The notes: generated by a model from the letters alone, not told the origin. A stretch of DNA of 60,000 bases from Bugula neritina (GCA_964035545.1 OZ037768.1:9665241-9725240), one strand, 5' to 3'; positions 15,101 to 27,553 are shown, counted from the first letter of the stretch. Program-made: numbers and translations.

Positions 15101-18100
15101 ATCAATTAAAATGTCTTTTTCTATGTATAAACTAATGAGAATCTAAAACTTACACAAATTTGCTTGTTTTTCATGCAAACAGTAAAAGCAACAGGAAAGC
15201 ATTTGCAAGTTGGACATCGTTACTCACTGACTAGTATGTTGACAAAGCCTTCTAGTTTGTTCATAAAATCATGTCGTACTGAAGTATTTCCATTCTCCAA
15301 GGCACCCCAGCCTTTCACGGCTTTTTTCAGAGCTGGTATGTATATATGTGACATGACGTTCTCAATGCCGTTCAGTAACCCATGACCATGCTCCTTTCCG
15401 GAAGCATCAAGAATGCCAAACAAAACTTCCTGGTAAAATATATAATTTTCATATTGCAGAACAGAAGTAATTCTAACTAAAACAATTAACCAGCATGCTA
15501 CATGCTAGCCTTCCTCAAGACATTTCATACAGCAACATCTATTTCAAATAAATGTTTGTAATATACAATCCTCTTCAACAAGCATCTTTATACATTAACT
15601 ATACAAATAATGTTATTATAAATTATATAACAATGAAAAGTAATATAGTAATGCCATACAGGTATGGCTGATGTGCAGTCAATTTATAGCAACAATATTG
15701 TCCATTCAGCTTGAAATAATCCTCTCTACCTCAACTGACTGCATGTTGATAAAAGGTTTATTAAGAGTATATAACAATTTGGAAAAACACACCTTGCTGA
15801 AGTTATCTGAGGTTACAGCAGTTGCTGGATCATTTCTAGTAAAAAATAGGCATGTTTTCTTCAACGGCACATCAGTGCCATTAGTGACGAAAAGTTTGGG
15901 CTTTGTGGACTTAGCTCTAGATTGATTGAGGCGAATGCCATCACCTAAAATAAAGTATATTGCTGTCAATCACTGAGATTAACACCATTTATTCAGAGTA
16001 ACCCACAGTGCAACTTGCAATGCATGAATCTGCTTAATGCTATACATGTTTACATTCACTGGAAAGTTTGAATATTGAAATAAAAACAGTTGTTACAATA
16101 CACTAATGAAGCAAGCTTTGATCTAACCGAGCATGATCAAACTTGTTACTGTATGCTTTACAGATTGATTTCTATAAAATGTTCAATGAACAATTTATGT
16201 TTCTAATTGTTCACTAAAGTACACGAAGTGTGATCCTGTATGTAGTTAAAGCAAAGTAAACTGCATGGAAAGGCTAATTGCAACTGAAAAACCATTATTA
16301 CTACTAATCATATTAATTACACAAGACTCTACAGCAGAAACAATTAAATTTTCAAACAATACTGATTTAAACTTGCCCCAGGTACTTCTAAACTCAATTA
16401 ATTTGAAGATTGGGGACTGGAGTTTATCAGTACTTAATTTAATCTGAGTATATCTGATATTTAATTATATGTAAACTAAAACATGATATCAGAAAAGGAA
16501 ATACTAATTCATTGGACTAACTAATATAAATTAAGTAGAAATTAGTTGAGTTCAACTATCCCCATAAGAATACAGTTACTTTTCTAGTTGGAAATCTTTT
16601 GTAAAAACGATGGAACTCAGCTATCTTCTAATAGCAACATGATTTAATACTAGCATGCTAGATTATATATCCTAACAGCTTTGCCTATACTTTTAAATAC
16701 CAAGCATAATCTTATATAATAAAAATATTATTAGAAACATTTTATTTTTAGAATATCTGCTAGAATTACTACTTCTACAAAATAATTTTCACCATAAAAC
16801 TACTTGTCCAAACAGCATGGCATCTTACATTCAGCTTGAGTAACTTTGTTTCATTAAAGTGTAAGAAACTAATTTTATTATAATGAAAACTAAGTGCCTA
16901 CTTTATATGCTACAGGCTAGCCAGTCATTTCTCTCCTCAAGGACTGTAGGATGTATAAGCTATTAAAATTTATAATGAAAAGGTGCTTGACAGTGTACGA
17001 CCACGTATTTATAGCAAACTTTTCAAAAACTGGTTTTAAACTGGATTTCAGTATCATTTAACTTTAGCTACCGCAATTTTATTAGTGAACACAATTGATA
17101 GTGCTTCAATACTTTCTAAAATAATTACTGCATTAGAATTCTACAATGTGCATTATTGTGACATAATTATAACTAAAAGGTGGTGGGTAAAAAAAAAACT
17201 TATCCCTAGCATTAATTAAACCTAATGTCTTTATTTTTCAGAATGGCTAAAATTTATGAGTGATGTTGAAGTCCACAAACACAAATTAATTTTTTTTATT
17301 ATGTTCGTTTAATTACTAAAATTATTTGACTTTGTTGAATTCTTTTACGAATTCAGATGTTAATCTAGCTACTTATATTGTAGTTAAAAATATTGAAATT
17401 GAAATTATAAGCAATGGTTAAATAATTAAATAGAAAGCTCCAAGATGTACCATATCAAAGCTGAAATTGTAAGTTCTTTAAACTCAACTGCTAAGTGAAA
17501 ACTTTACTCTAACATCACGTTGAATAAAGTGCGGTCTAACTAACAAATAATCAAATCTGTAAAAAGCTGAAAAGGAAAAAGCTTGAGTATCTATAACTGA
17601 AAACAACTAATAGACTAACACAGCGTTTCAGAAATTTGCACAACTCTTTAGATGGTATACCTTTTCGCTTGTCTGCTGCGGAAGGCATTCTAAGTTGCAG
17701 TTCAACTTCTAAATTGTTAGAATTCAATGATTCACATACGATGATTTAAAACGGACAAAATAAAAGACAAACTTTCCTACTATTCACAAACAGTGTTTAA
17801 AAAATGTCGGGGATTTGAATAATCTTTTCAAGTCTGCTTTCAAGCTTTAGGTTAATTACATCAAGATGCAAACTAGTAGATTATAACTGTTGGAGACTAA
17901 ACCGTGTATTATGTAGCTATTCAAAGAACTTATTATTTTTATAACCATTAAAAAATTTTCACATTTCACATTTACCTTGATCTTTGTCAACATCTAGCTC
18001 TTGGTAATACATCAGCAAATGTTTGTTTCCATTGGCTGCTAAGAAATCATTCATCATGTCCACCTGTAAATCAAATAATAATTTTTCACAATCTTCTGGT

Positions 18101-21100
18101 TGAGAAATAAATTTTTGAAAGCATCATAAAAGCATGAACAAATTAGAATAGAATGTAAACTTTATAATAAAAATGATGCCTGATTTAATGGATCTAGTAG
18201 TATTTGAATTCCACAAATCTTACAAGAAGCATTTCCCTAGATCTACATGCGCATTATAAAGCCTCAGACAATGGGGAATAAGAACACAAAACTGTAAATG
18301 CTCATATATGCAAAATAAATGAAAACTCTACACTTCGTAGTTAGAAGAAACAGCATTTATTACCATTTTACATTTTTGTAATTGCAATTTGAAATCAGCT
18401 AGCAGCCGGCCTAACATAGCAGATTAAGAGATGTTAGAAGCTGTTTTCATTAAATTGCTACGAAAGGTCAATACCTGTGAGCCTTCCAATAATGAATCTT
18501 CAGCTTCATTTCTGCTGATTGAGAGGGCATCGGCAGCAGTTCCTATTAGACTGTGGTGTGTGTCAGCAAGCTGGGCCCGCCTAGCTTCTCTTTCTTCTTT
18601 AATCTTTTGCTACAGACACAAGTAAGCAAATGATCTATTTTATATTCACATAATCATCTTTATTATCATCTTAACATTCAAGAAAAATAAATTTACTAGT
18701 ATAATATTAAGTATTATAACATAGCATCTTTTACGAACATGATATTTTATTATTCTTCAAAGTCATTTGGTTAAAAAATTTTCCAAACTCTACAAGGAGG
18801 TACTAAGATGTAAGCAAATGATTTACTATAGCAAGACATTCCTTGTCTGCCAACTCATGTGGTTGATTGCTGGTGAAATATAAGCAACAGCAGATGTGAT
18901 AAAGTAGCCTACAACATTTTCTAACTACATTGAATACATAGTGTCAGAAGAACTAAAGGTAAAGACTGCTAAAAGAAGACTAATTTATGCTATAAATAAA
19001 ACTACTTTCGGGATAAAATACTGAGCTAAATGTTTCATTAATGCCATGCTCGTGCAGCATTACTAAGTCCAGAACTACGTACGATTAGTAGAAGGTGATC
19101 TGGTGCAATACTGCCTCTGGCGAGAGTAAATTTCCGCCCTTTACGAGATAGTTCTAGATGAGCCATTATTTCTTTGAATCAAATTATTTTATTTAATCAA
19201 CAAATCAATCTTTCAACCTCTCACATATGTTATCAAATTTATATGTGCTACAGACTATCTTACACGGACACCTATATCCACTGCAGTAATTAAGTGTTGT
19301 ATATAGATGTTGATATCACTATGGCAACAGAGAGATAAGTGAAGTGAGTTAAGAGTCCCTAAACTCTAATTGCATATTATGACTATACAATAGACATTCA
19401 AATTAGACCTCTTTTGATGACCCATTATGATAATGCTGTCTGTAACTTTGAGTTATCGCATAAGAGTTCAATTTCCAAACAAGCCATTTAATTACTACCC
19501 TCCCTAAAGCAGTATAGCCAGTTAAATGTGTTGGGGTAGAGAGTACAGTTTTACACCCTGCTTACAGTTTACACTGCAGTTACAGCCACTCCCCTATCTA
19601 AGCAGCACCAAGTCTCAAGTATTGCAGGGAACTTGGCAAAGAGATTGTTTTGAAAACTATACTGTAGTCATTGAAAACTTATAATTACGTAAGTACTTTA
19701 TAACTTCTTATTAAGTTAGAGAAACTTATTTCCATAAGCTGTAGCACTAAGTTACTAGCATAGGCTCTTTTCTGTTCTGGTACTGGCAAATGAGCTATTC
19801 TTACTACAACGTTTTCTAAAATTAATTTTTATAGTTGGGTTAAACTTAACATTTATCATTAATAAATTAAAAAATAGTTATTCATCATTTCATTGGTCAA
19901 TTATGTTTTTCACTATTAATAAGGTTTATAAGTATATTTTAAGAAAATAGTTCCAGCATTGTGTGTAGCATGCATCTGTTTTAAACTGCCCCAAGCATTA
20001 TCTAAATACATATAAACACAACAAATCTGATTAGAACTACAATATTTATATTTCACATAAAGCACTGCTGAATAGGAGTTGTTTACTTTTTAAAAGGGGC
20101 TAAACTTTGACCCTCATAATATTGAAATAATAACTATATCACATTGTGCAAGAATATTAGTTTTGAAACACAACTACGGTATATACATAATTATATAAAT
20201 TTAAATACTTTTCAAGTAAGTATTTATTGCAAAAGTCCTAATCTTTAAAGCAATGCTAAAATATGTTACATAATATATTATAATAAATTATTATAGTATA
20301 TTTTTTATAATAATATATAAAACTATCCTCCAAAGAAGTTATAATTATTAAGAATTAATTTTCTGCACAAAGAGAAGAGAGTTGTCAGTACATGTAATTA
20401 CTATATTTATTGAAATTAAATAGCTTTATGGTCAAGTTAAATAATATAAAAATATCTCAGTTACATTTAACAGTTTCCTTTAAATTTAATGCAAGTGCTG
20501 CATACAATGTGTATTATGCACACGTTAAAATATTGAATATTTTTAAAAAGAAAACAACTCCTAATGCAACAATTCATTAATTTTATTTCCACTTATTAGT
20601 TTCCCACATACATACTACTTCAAAAGTTTTAGCAAATTGAACAACATTAAAACTGAACAAGTAACATTTTCAAATATTTGCTAACTTTATGTTGAGAACA
20701 AAAATGGTGGGAAAAAATTAAGATTTACAACATAAAGTGATCAGGAGTTGGATAAGCACAGGAGGTTTTGAGGAAAACTGAACATTCATTTGCATTTACG
20801 ACTCATCTGTACTGATTCAGTTCATTACTAATTTTTGTATTATTTGAATATATATAACTGACTATATAAGACATGCAAAGTATGCTACCCAAATATAGAA
20901 TTTATAGTAACCAGAGCGCTAAGGTGATGGGAAAGGTAGTATAGCACTACACAAGGATGGGACAACTCACCAATGCCTCCACAAAATGGAGACTATGCAC
21001 TGCTGGCATTATTATCAAAGTACGACTACTGGGGTCATACCGCCATGTTGGTTGCTGTGGACATTAACAACATGTCTGATATACAAATATTTGATTAAAT

Positions 21101-22543
21101 AGTTGAGCTAGCTTGTTGTTACCAAATAGGACTTAGTTTGTTTGCTAAAAGAAATGTTATATCAACAATAAAGAGTGTGACTGGGTGGTATTGATAAAAT
21201 GAAACTTGTAATGATTAAAGCACCACTACTAATGAGCAAGGCAATCTTACAGTGAAACTACAACCATTGTACGTATTACAATAAGTTGTGTTTGCTTAAC
21301 ATCAACCAAATCAGTAGACTTATTGAAAAGCTCATTATTGAAGAAATCGATTATACCTTTTGTATTGCTAGCAACAAACTACCCCGAACGCAGCAAGTAA
21401 TATCAAACTGCACAGTTGTTTTTAGCATTGCAACAATTAATGTGTATTTTATAGTTGATAAAAATTGTTGCTAATGTAAATTTGGTACACCAGCAAACCT
21501 AGGGTTGCTTATGTAGTTGCTGAAAATAAATGTCCTTTGCATAACTGACCAGTTGTTCAATGTAATAGAACATGGTGATACCTATGTAGAACAATCATAA
21601 AAATATCAGCCACAAAACTAAACCAAAGGAGTAACTGATTTACAGTGAGCAAACTATGAACTTACTATAATTGGCATATAATTAGATATTGCTTCATAAT
21701 ATTAGTAACAGTATACAACTTTCTAAGACAAGATTTTGAAGTTGAAATCTTAAATCTTCTAAGATTTCACCTTCAAATCTATTTTATTAAATAGTTGTAT
21801 TGTCATTAATATTACTAATAGTAAAGCCATAAAATTCAATTATGCAAATAAAAATATTTAAATGTTGAGTTTGGAGTGTATTTCAGCTTCTAAGTTAAAT
21901 TAAACCAGATATAATTATAAACAAAACATAATTCAAGTGGGTTCTTTTTCATTTTAAAATTCTATTTTAAATTGCATAAACACTCAATAACCACCATAAA
22001 TCTAATGACTAATTAAATTTAATACATGATTTTATTTCTAGGTCCTTGTATTGGTAATAACACAATTTCAAATTCTAACACTTACTTTTTTAAGATTTTT
22101 GATTTTCATTTTGATTAATTTTTGTTTTCAATAATACTGCAAAATTTTACTCATCACATCTTTTTATAATTAAAACGATAAAAAATATTCATGTTAAGTA
22201 ATTAGTATATCGATTTCTTATAGTAATAGTTATAATAATAATCTCAGGTAATACTTTTGCCTCTTCTCACTTTTAGTTTCTGTTTTAATGTTGGAAATGC
22301 ACTCATTCACATCACTTAGCAAACCATTAAACAAAAAAGCTTGTGAATATGCTTCAAAACCAAATTTTATTAATAATATGAATTTTATGAAGTCACACAT
22401 CACACAATTTTTACCTGTTTTTCCTTTAGGTTTTCACCTGGAGCCAAAGTTGTCAACCTGGATTTACTCTTAGCTTCTGCACTAGTAGATCTTGGACCTT
22501 TCTGGGCTCTGCTAGCACCAGGAGACAAAGGATGTTCTGACAT
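115..22543 (-). CDS. DNAH5: Axonemal outer-arm dynein heavy chain, DNAH5/DNAH8 type (N-terminal tail part; gene continues off left edge)
   Basis: The ciliary motor heavy chain of the outer dynein arm; this part encodes the tail (DHC_N1 and start of DHC_N2) that docks on the doublet and binds other chains. Coding exons from the start: 22415-22543, 18475-18609, 17976-18063, 17661-17708, 15793-15944, 15228-15429, 14517-14677, 12767-12943, 12211-12432, 11859-11990, 11289-11466, 10776-10912, 10424-10657, 9431-9604, 8732-8938, 8196-8409, 7552-7709, 7131-7224, 6514-6659, 6122-6254, 5551-5760, 4866-5068, 4246-4447, 3656-3891, 3003-3221, 2451-2636, 2055-2170, 1617-1857, 1124-1323, 509-882, 115-266. 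All junctions are GT-AG and phases join without stops, giving about 1,820 aa. Blocks diagnostic of the DNAH5/8 group include [46 protein letters not shown] and [20 protein letters not shown]. The start is the ATG of MSEHPLSP, just after a possible acceptor, so a 5'UTR intron is likely. The AAA+ motor and its P-loops are outside the window. DNAH5 versus DNAH8 is not resolved; one invertebrate co-orthologue is likely. Confidence 0.95.
5975..6126 (-). repeat. Tandem array of 5' splice sites at a dynein exon end
   Basis: On the minus strand the end of exon 6122-6254 (CTATACGGGG followed by GTGAGTAACTC) is repeated about five times into the intron. Successive candidate donors have their GT at about 6121, 6088, 6055, 6035 and 6004, spaced 33, 33, 20 and 31 nt. 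The first donor gives the right phase to the next exon (5551-5760). Read through, the frame hits TAA two codons after the first donor, so use of the downstream donors would truncate the protein. Confidence 0.8.
9743..9909 (+). mobile_element. tRNA-derived SINE in a dynein intron
   Basis: A tRNA-like head has an A-box-like segment (about 9754-9772) and a good B box (GGGTTCGATCCC, 9797-9808). It is followed by a GTTAGGAAGAGCATCCAG segment that resembles the conserved core of cephalopod and other lophotrochozoan SINEs. A short A-rich stretch near 9900 may mark the 3' end; the exact end and target duplication are not clear. The element lies in the intron between exons 9431-9604 and 10424-10657. 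Confidence 0.65.
12944..14516. other. Long dynein intron with no recognised content
   Basis: This 1.6-kb AT-rich intron lies between exons 12767-12943 and 14517-14677. Open frames here are short and lack family motifs. I see no RNA gene or complete mobile element. Confidence 0.7.
15945..17660. other. Long dynein intron with no recognised content
   Basis: AT-rich intron of about 1.7 kb (between exons 15793-15944 and 17661-17708). No exon-like, RNA-like or transposon-like structure was recognised beyond short A/T runs. Confidence 0.7.
17661..17708 (-). CDS. DNAH5: 48-nt (16-codon) small exon, probably optional, in the dynein gene
   Basis: The acceptor is preceded by a near-consensus branch site (TTCTAAC) about 11 nt upstream, and the donor is GTATAC. 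The exon enters in phase 1 and leaves in phase 1, adding residues from [10 protein letters not shown] to ADKRK. Skipping it joins 17976-18063 directly to 15793-15944, still in frame (DKDQ-GDGIRL). It therefore behaves as a symmetric cassette. It also contains an in-frame ATG with a purine at -3, so use as an alternative start is possible. Confidence 0.55.
19083..19166 (-). CDS. DNAH5: Predicted alternative first coding exon of the dynein gene
   Basis: Inside the 3.8-kb first intron, an ATG at 19166 opens 28 codons beginning [12 protein letters not shown] and ending LLLI. They end at a strong donor (GTACGT) in phase 0, exactly the phase needed to join the exon at 18475-18609. The residues are basic and non-repetitive, unlike the surrounding AT-rich intron. 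This suggests an internal promoter giving a different N-terminus. It rests on open frame, donor and phase only, with no transcript evidence. Confidence 0.45.
20073..20563. mobile_element. MITE with TAGGAGTTGTTT terminal inverted repeats
   Basis: A perfect 12-bp terminal inverted repeat (20073-20084 and 20552-20563) continues inward as an imperfect match of about 24 bp. TA stands at both ends, consistent with a TA target duplication (Tc1/mariner-type). The interior is AT-rich and non-coding. It lies in the dynein's first intron. The same terminal motif recurs elsewhere in the window. Confidence 0.7.
20971..21054 (-). CDS. DNAH5: Predicted 28-codon cassette exon in the dynein gene
   Basis: An 84-nt open block lies between an acceptor (CCACAG) and a strong donor (GTGAGT) in the dynein's first intron. 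It is phase 0 on both sides with no stop, so it could be inserted between exons 22415-22543 and 18475-18609 without a frame change. The peptide starts QPTWRYDP and ends HSLHFVEAL. The polypyrimidine tract is modest. It could instead be constitutive, or a chance open block. Confidence 0.4.
21055..22414. other. First-intron segment of the dynein gene, no recognised content
   Basis: Very AT-rich intron between the candidate cassette exon and the first coding exon. Only short, unconvincing open frames are present. No repeat unit or RNA gene was recognised. Confidence 0.65.
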
Positions 22544-23778
22544 CCTGTTTTAAATTAATGGTTTAACACAATTCTTAACAAAAAATACCTTAAAACCTAC
22601 ATATAGAACTCAATTTGTTTCTGTAAGAGGCATGCAGTTTACTCTAACAACATACGCCATCTTGGTTGTTGATATAGTTACCATGCGGTATAAGCGCTTG
22701 AACGTGGTTTTAAAAACAAATTATTTTAACATTTAGATTACGGCTAATTAGTTTTATAATTTTATTATCATTTATAAATATTTAACGTAAAACTGTAAAC
22801 TTGCAACGTTTTGTTGCTAATTCAAAGCTAAGTCTCTTTTTATGTGTTATTTATGTTAGCGCATGAATTTGTGCGTACAAAAGCCTGCATAGCACAGTAG
22901 ACAACACTCATAATATTTTGTAAAATAGAAAAGATAACTCTATATTTCAATATGCTATTTTAATTGGATCTTTGTGAACTAGAATTACTATGCATCTTTT
23001 TATGCCAATTATGTGCTATCGGATTCATCCTATAACAATAAGCTAGTATATACTAATTATTTTACAATATTAGGGATTTAAAAAATGCTCATTAATCATT
23101 TTAATTGTTATGTGTCATGAACACATATGTGAAGTATGAGTTATATTATCAACTTCTGCCCTAATATTATTCTCACTGCTAATTATAAAACACAAGTAAG
23201 CTACAGAGCTCTTCTACAGTATAATAATTCTACAGTCCTTAACTCTCATATTAAGATCTCTATAGTAGAACTCATAAAGTAACAGAACTACTTCAGAACA
23301 AAGTTATGAACTTCAGAGGCTACAAGACTCAAATTCCACTTAGCTGGCAGGTTTATTGTAATTTATTATATTGATCTACAATTTGCAATCTGTTTAGAAA
23401 GTCATCAATAACTAGTATCAGTTCTGTAGTGCCTCAGATACTGTACATATAATGGCATAGTCAGTCATATCAGCAAGTGAGCTAGCATCCCGGTTTAATT
23501 CAAGACATATATGTACAAAATTCATTACAAAACCCATATGCTTGTATTTATATATATGTATCTGATAAGCAAGAGCCTTAATATATGTGAACAATTTAAT
23601 ACTTGTTAAGAGGATCTTTATAAAAAAAATTTTTCAATATGCTCCAATATATTTACGTATAACCAATTTTTTACTTGAACGGCCGACATATGACATACAT
23701 TCAATATAATTAATTATGTAGCAGCTAGTAGCAGCATTGAAGGGACAAACAGTCTGTGTAGTAATGAGTTTACCCAGT

Positions 23779-23850
23779 GGTCCCGTGGTGTAATGGTTAG
23801 CACACTTGCTTGCAAGCCAGAGGTCTCGGATTCGAATCCCAGTGGAGGCA
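23779..23850 (+). tRNA. tRNA-like sequence, degenerate (pseudogene or SINE head)
   Basis: The 72-nt segment has a good D-arm (GGTGTAATGGTTAGCAC), a TTCGAATCC-type B box and a tRNA-like 3' end. The acceptor stem has two mismatches, the T stem is imperfect, and the anticodon stem does not close properly. Read as a tRNA, the anticodon would be GCA (Cys), but the body does not look like tRNA-Cys. A tRNA-derived SINE head or pseudogene is more likely than a working tRNA. Confidence 0.5.
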
Positions 23851-24848
23851 ATTACTTTTCAGTCTGGGATGACAAACAGATGAGCTGATAGATTAAACAT
23901 TTAATTAATTTACAGTGATTTCTATGTGGAAAGTTTGTTCTTTAAGACTAATATATGTACAGAAGAATTGCTTAGCCTAGTCATAACCATTTACTCAAGA
24001 ATCTTATAGTGCAGCTACTGAGAGTCAACTTACTAAGAACTTGAAATTAGATGCTTGCAAATTTAATCTATTCCATGAGTGTTCCCAATTATTTGCAAAA
24101 CAAATTATTTCATCATAGCACAAACCAACTGCAAAACTGCAAACCCCCTCCCCAAACAATAATGTATCCATGAGTAATACGCAATGCAGCTCAGATTTCT
24201 TATACAGATAGCTGCAACATAATATTTTGCTTGCCTAAAGTTGTTTTATGCTAATACATATTTTAATCTATCTTTTGATAATATGTGTTGCTTGTTGGTT
24301 ATTTATACAGTGTGTTAAGATGAATAATTTTTTGCTATTTTAAGAAATACCTTTAAAACATTTCACAGCACCCAATTATAGTTTAAAATTTTTTTATTTT
24401 GTTGTGTCTTGTTATAAGTATCTTATTCAAAATATGTATTTTCAGACTTGCTAGAGCCACAGACAGTTTTACTGTTGCTAATTGCTGTTCAACACCAATG
24501 CCTAAGACATACATGGTGCATGCAGGTCTACGTAGCTAAATGCAGGTCTACATCACTTTCAAATTAACCTGTTTTTTCTTCAAACAGATCAAAATGGTGA
24601 AACTTCAATGCAACAATATTTGGTATTTTAAAATTTGTAATATAAGCATCACCATAAATAAAATATGTAGAGTATTTGTAATCCTAAGCCAAAGATAGGT
24701 TTTCAGGTTTGAGCAGACTATATGCCAATTGCAATTATAGAAATTCTTATAAACATGGGCTCTTAATTCTAGATTCTAAAGTCCAAAAATTAGAACTAAA
24801 TTTTGTGCTGTTTTTGATAGGGTGCAAAAGCATGAATTTGCCTACTAT

Positions 24849-24914
24849 TAGGAGTTGTGACAAAAGTTGAGTCGGAATTACCAAAATTTACCGAGTTTCG
24901 ACTCGGAGGCTTCC
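24849..24914 (+). mobile_element. Solitary end of the TAGGAGTTGT repeat family
   Basis: It begins TAGGAGTTGT and contains CCAAAATT and CGACTCGGA. The same ordered motifs appear at the right end of the element at 53862-54191, read on the opposite strand. No matching second end was found nearby, so it is probably a truncated copy. Confidence 0.5.
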
Positions 24915-25218
24915 ATCCAATCAACGGACGATAATAATAAAATGATTATTGTTGTTGCTAATAATATTTAGCAGGAACTTCCAGTGTTGTAGTAGTTCAC
25001 TAAAAATACATTTCCGTAGTAATATTTGTTATATAGATCAAAGCCACTCCTTACACAGCTTCCAATAAATATAATTCTTGGTATAAATTTGTTATTTTAA
25101 GGTTATAACGATTACATTAATATGATAATGATAATAATATACTTTATTAAATCGCGTGAAATAGACCCACTATATTTATTATTTTATGATTAATAATTAT
25201 TAACAATAATTGTAATCA

Positions 25219-25262
25219 TAATACTAATACTAATACTAATAGTAATAGTAATAGTATTATAC
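25219..25262. repeat. Composite TAATAC/TAATAG simple repeat
   Basis: Several TAATAC-type units are followed by TAATAG-type units, then AGTACTAGTAG nearby. The same arrangement occurs in much longer form at 59453-59631. Confidence 0.8.
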
Positions 25263-26189
25263 TTATAGTAGTACTAGTAGACAATAAGTGAGTGAATACT
25301 CATAGATTAATTAATACTAATAATATCAATTATAATTATAATAAACTTGAAGTTAAAGATCAAGATAGTTGATGATCATAAATTAAATTATTGTTGGTGC
25401 TAATTTACTCAATATTAGAGTACAAGCAGTACTAGAAGAAGTACCACTTGATAAGTCGGCGTAAAGCCAAAGGTTATACCAATATTTTGATTTACAGATT
25501 CACTTTAAGTACATTTAATTTAAGTCTTTTGTCACTCTTTTGAAATTAAAGTTAGTAACTTCCCCTTACTGTAATTTTCAGCCTGTATTCTACCATATAA
25601 ATTTCTTTGTCTCAAACTAATAATGATGGTCTTAGCCTCTGTCTTCTGTGTGGAGTAGAACCAAACTGTAACTGTAAGCATCAAACAGTAAAACTAAATG
25701 TTAAACTTAGTGTGATGGTTTTGACTATGAGTATGAGTATGACTGTGCCAAGGACTGTGAGCACAGTGTATTGTTATGATAAATAATTATAAGAAAAAGG
25801 AAACTATCAGTTTGTCCCTGTAGGAGTATGACTATGAGTATCAGTATTCCACTATTTATGTTACTGTAAATATAATTTACTTATAATAATATTAAAAGTT
25901 ATAATAATACTGTAGTAATTTTATGTTGCAATTAGAATGTAGGTTATAAAATTACTGGGGATTCACAGGAAGCTGATGCTACACCCAGAACATAAGTGCT
26001 CTTTGCCAAAAAAGGATGAGAGAGAAGACAAGTTTCCCAGTTAGATAGACTTTATTGTAGATCTGCCTATTATAGAGTCCAGGTCTGACTCTTTACACTA
26101 GAGTAGTAACTAACACTATGATTACAACAGCGCATGTAATTAGGGAGAGTAATGTCACTGTGTGCAGCTCCGGTCCAACTCACTCCCCT

Positions 26190-26228
26190 GAGGCATTCCA
26201 CCTCCTTTATATATGTGTGGAATGCCTC
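26190..26228. other. Perfect 12-bp hairpin with a 15-nt loop containing a TATA-like motif
   Basis: The arms 26190-26201 (GAGGCATTCCAC) and 26217-26228 are exact reverse complements. The loop contains TTTATATAT. It sits in a patch richer in G+C than its surroundings. No function is assigned. Confidence 0.75.
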
Positions 26229-26532
26229 GTTCTGAAATGAGCGACCAAAAACTCGATCGAAATCCGAATCGAAGAATTCGGACGTTTGAATTGACATTCG
26301 GGTGTCTCAATTAGGATTTATGTCGAGGAGCTCATCATGCCATACAGGTTACGTAATGCCATTTACAAGTTAACACAAAGAAAAGTAAAACTGTGTGTGC
26401 GAACAAAAAAAGTTAAAGAAATTCTAGACATGCCTGTGCAGGGGCCTAATACATGAGTTGCCCAATGCCTACAAGTGTGATTTGTTGATGTGCATGACCA
26501 AAATCTACTACAATATTTATATTTATAAATAT

Positions 26533-26570
26533 ACCAAGTCTAACCATAATGACAAATCATTAGACTTGGT
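26533..26570. other. 11-bp perfect inverted repeat
   Basis: The arms 26533-26543 (ACCAAGTCTAA) and 26560-26570 are exact reverse complements separated by 16 nt, in intergenic AT-rich DNA. Confidence 0.7.
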
Positions 26571-27553
26571 CTAATGTATTAACTAAATAATAATTATTAT
26601 TATAATTGTTCGCTTAATTTTAATTATATTTATTCATTGTTATAACAGTAATTGAAAGTAATTGCCATTTCACTTTCTCATTTGTCTTTCGCTCTTTAAA
26701 TTTCAATTTGAGTTTATAATTAATTTTAAAGTTTAAAGCTTTATTAATAATGTTATTTTATTTGGTAAATAATTTGAAGATGCTATTGCAGCGATATTAA
26801 AATTATGGCTATTGTCACTAAACTATGGTTGTTTGAGGTTATACTCGATTGAAATTTTGATAGGCTGAAGGCTATAGCATAATTATTTGTTGGAGAATCA
26901 TTTATATAGTATGTTGTAGTGCTACTAATGTAGATATTTTAATCTGCAATAAATATTCTAAACTTCATGTTAGCAAATCTGGATCAGCTGTTTTACCATA
27001 CTCACTATCACGCTGTGATGTGGGACTCATAATCTGTGAGGTTAACTTGAAGTGTTAGTGTAATAAATTTTACTAGTTGTAGCATTTAAATTTAGACTAG
27101 TATATTTGGAAGATTTGCAATTCTGCACCTACCTCTCTCAATTTCAGATTCGTCGCCAATATTATCACTTGTTGGTATTACCATAATAATTAGTGTGCTG
27201 GTATTGCACTTTATATAAGCTAAGAGTTCATTTAATTCAAAACATCAACTTTTTGTCTATTATAAATGGAACTTAAATAAAAAGGATGAAAAAAGAAAAA
27301 CATTATTACAAGAGTTACTCAAATTATTATTTCAAGTCTGATAACTACACTAACACTCACACTATTAAATGACTATTAGTTTGCTCAGATCTTGCATAGG
27401 AAAATATTGTCTTTTTATTTTTTGACCATCATTTTTACTACTATTAATTAAATTTCTCTATTATGTAATTTAGTTGAAAAACGTGTGGTTATGACATATA
27501 TAGTCAGTTTCTTGTTTGCTGCTTTGTTTAGGCTTACAGATAGAACTACCAAA

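Larger units (their letters stand above)
22544..27553. other. Intergenic region between divergent dynein and ANKRD27 genes
   Basis: Five kilobases separate the two start codons, which point away from each other, so both promoters must lie here. Apart from the listed tRNA-like element, hairpins and (TAATAC/TAATAG) repeat, it is AT-rich and non-coding. A less AT-rich patch at about 25,960-26,400 contains the 12-bp hairpin and could be part of an old element, but no LTR ends were found. Transcription start sites cannot be placed from sequence alone. Confidence 0.75.

Noticed and set aside
23779-23850. Functional tRNA-Cys(GCA)
   Set aside because: Acceptor, anticodon and T stems contain mismatches, and the body does not resemble tRNA-Cys; called tRNA-like instead.
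26070-26297. 75-codon minus-strand open frame in the intergenic region
   Set aside because: No recognisable domain, no splice or start context; it contains the hairpin and is probably part of an old repeat.
25960-26400. Solo LTR
   Set aside because: A TATA-like motif and higher G+C hinted at an LTR, but no TG...CA ends, primer-binding site or target duplication could be found.
27485-27553. Upstream in-frame start for ANKRD27
   Set aside because: The frame is open, but it crosses a likely acceptor (TTGTTTAG) and adds a hydrophobic stretch absent from the family; the ATG at 27554 has a good context and matches the known N-terminus.
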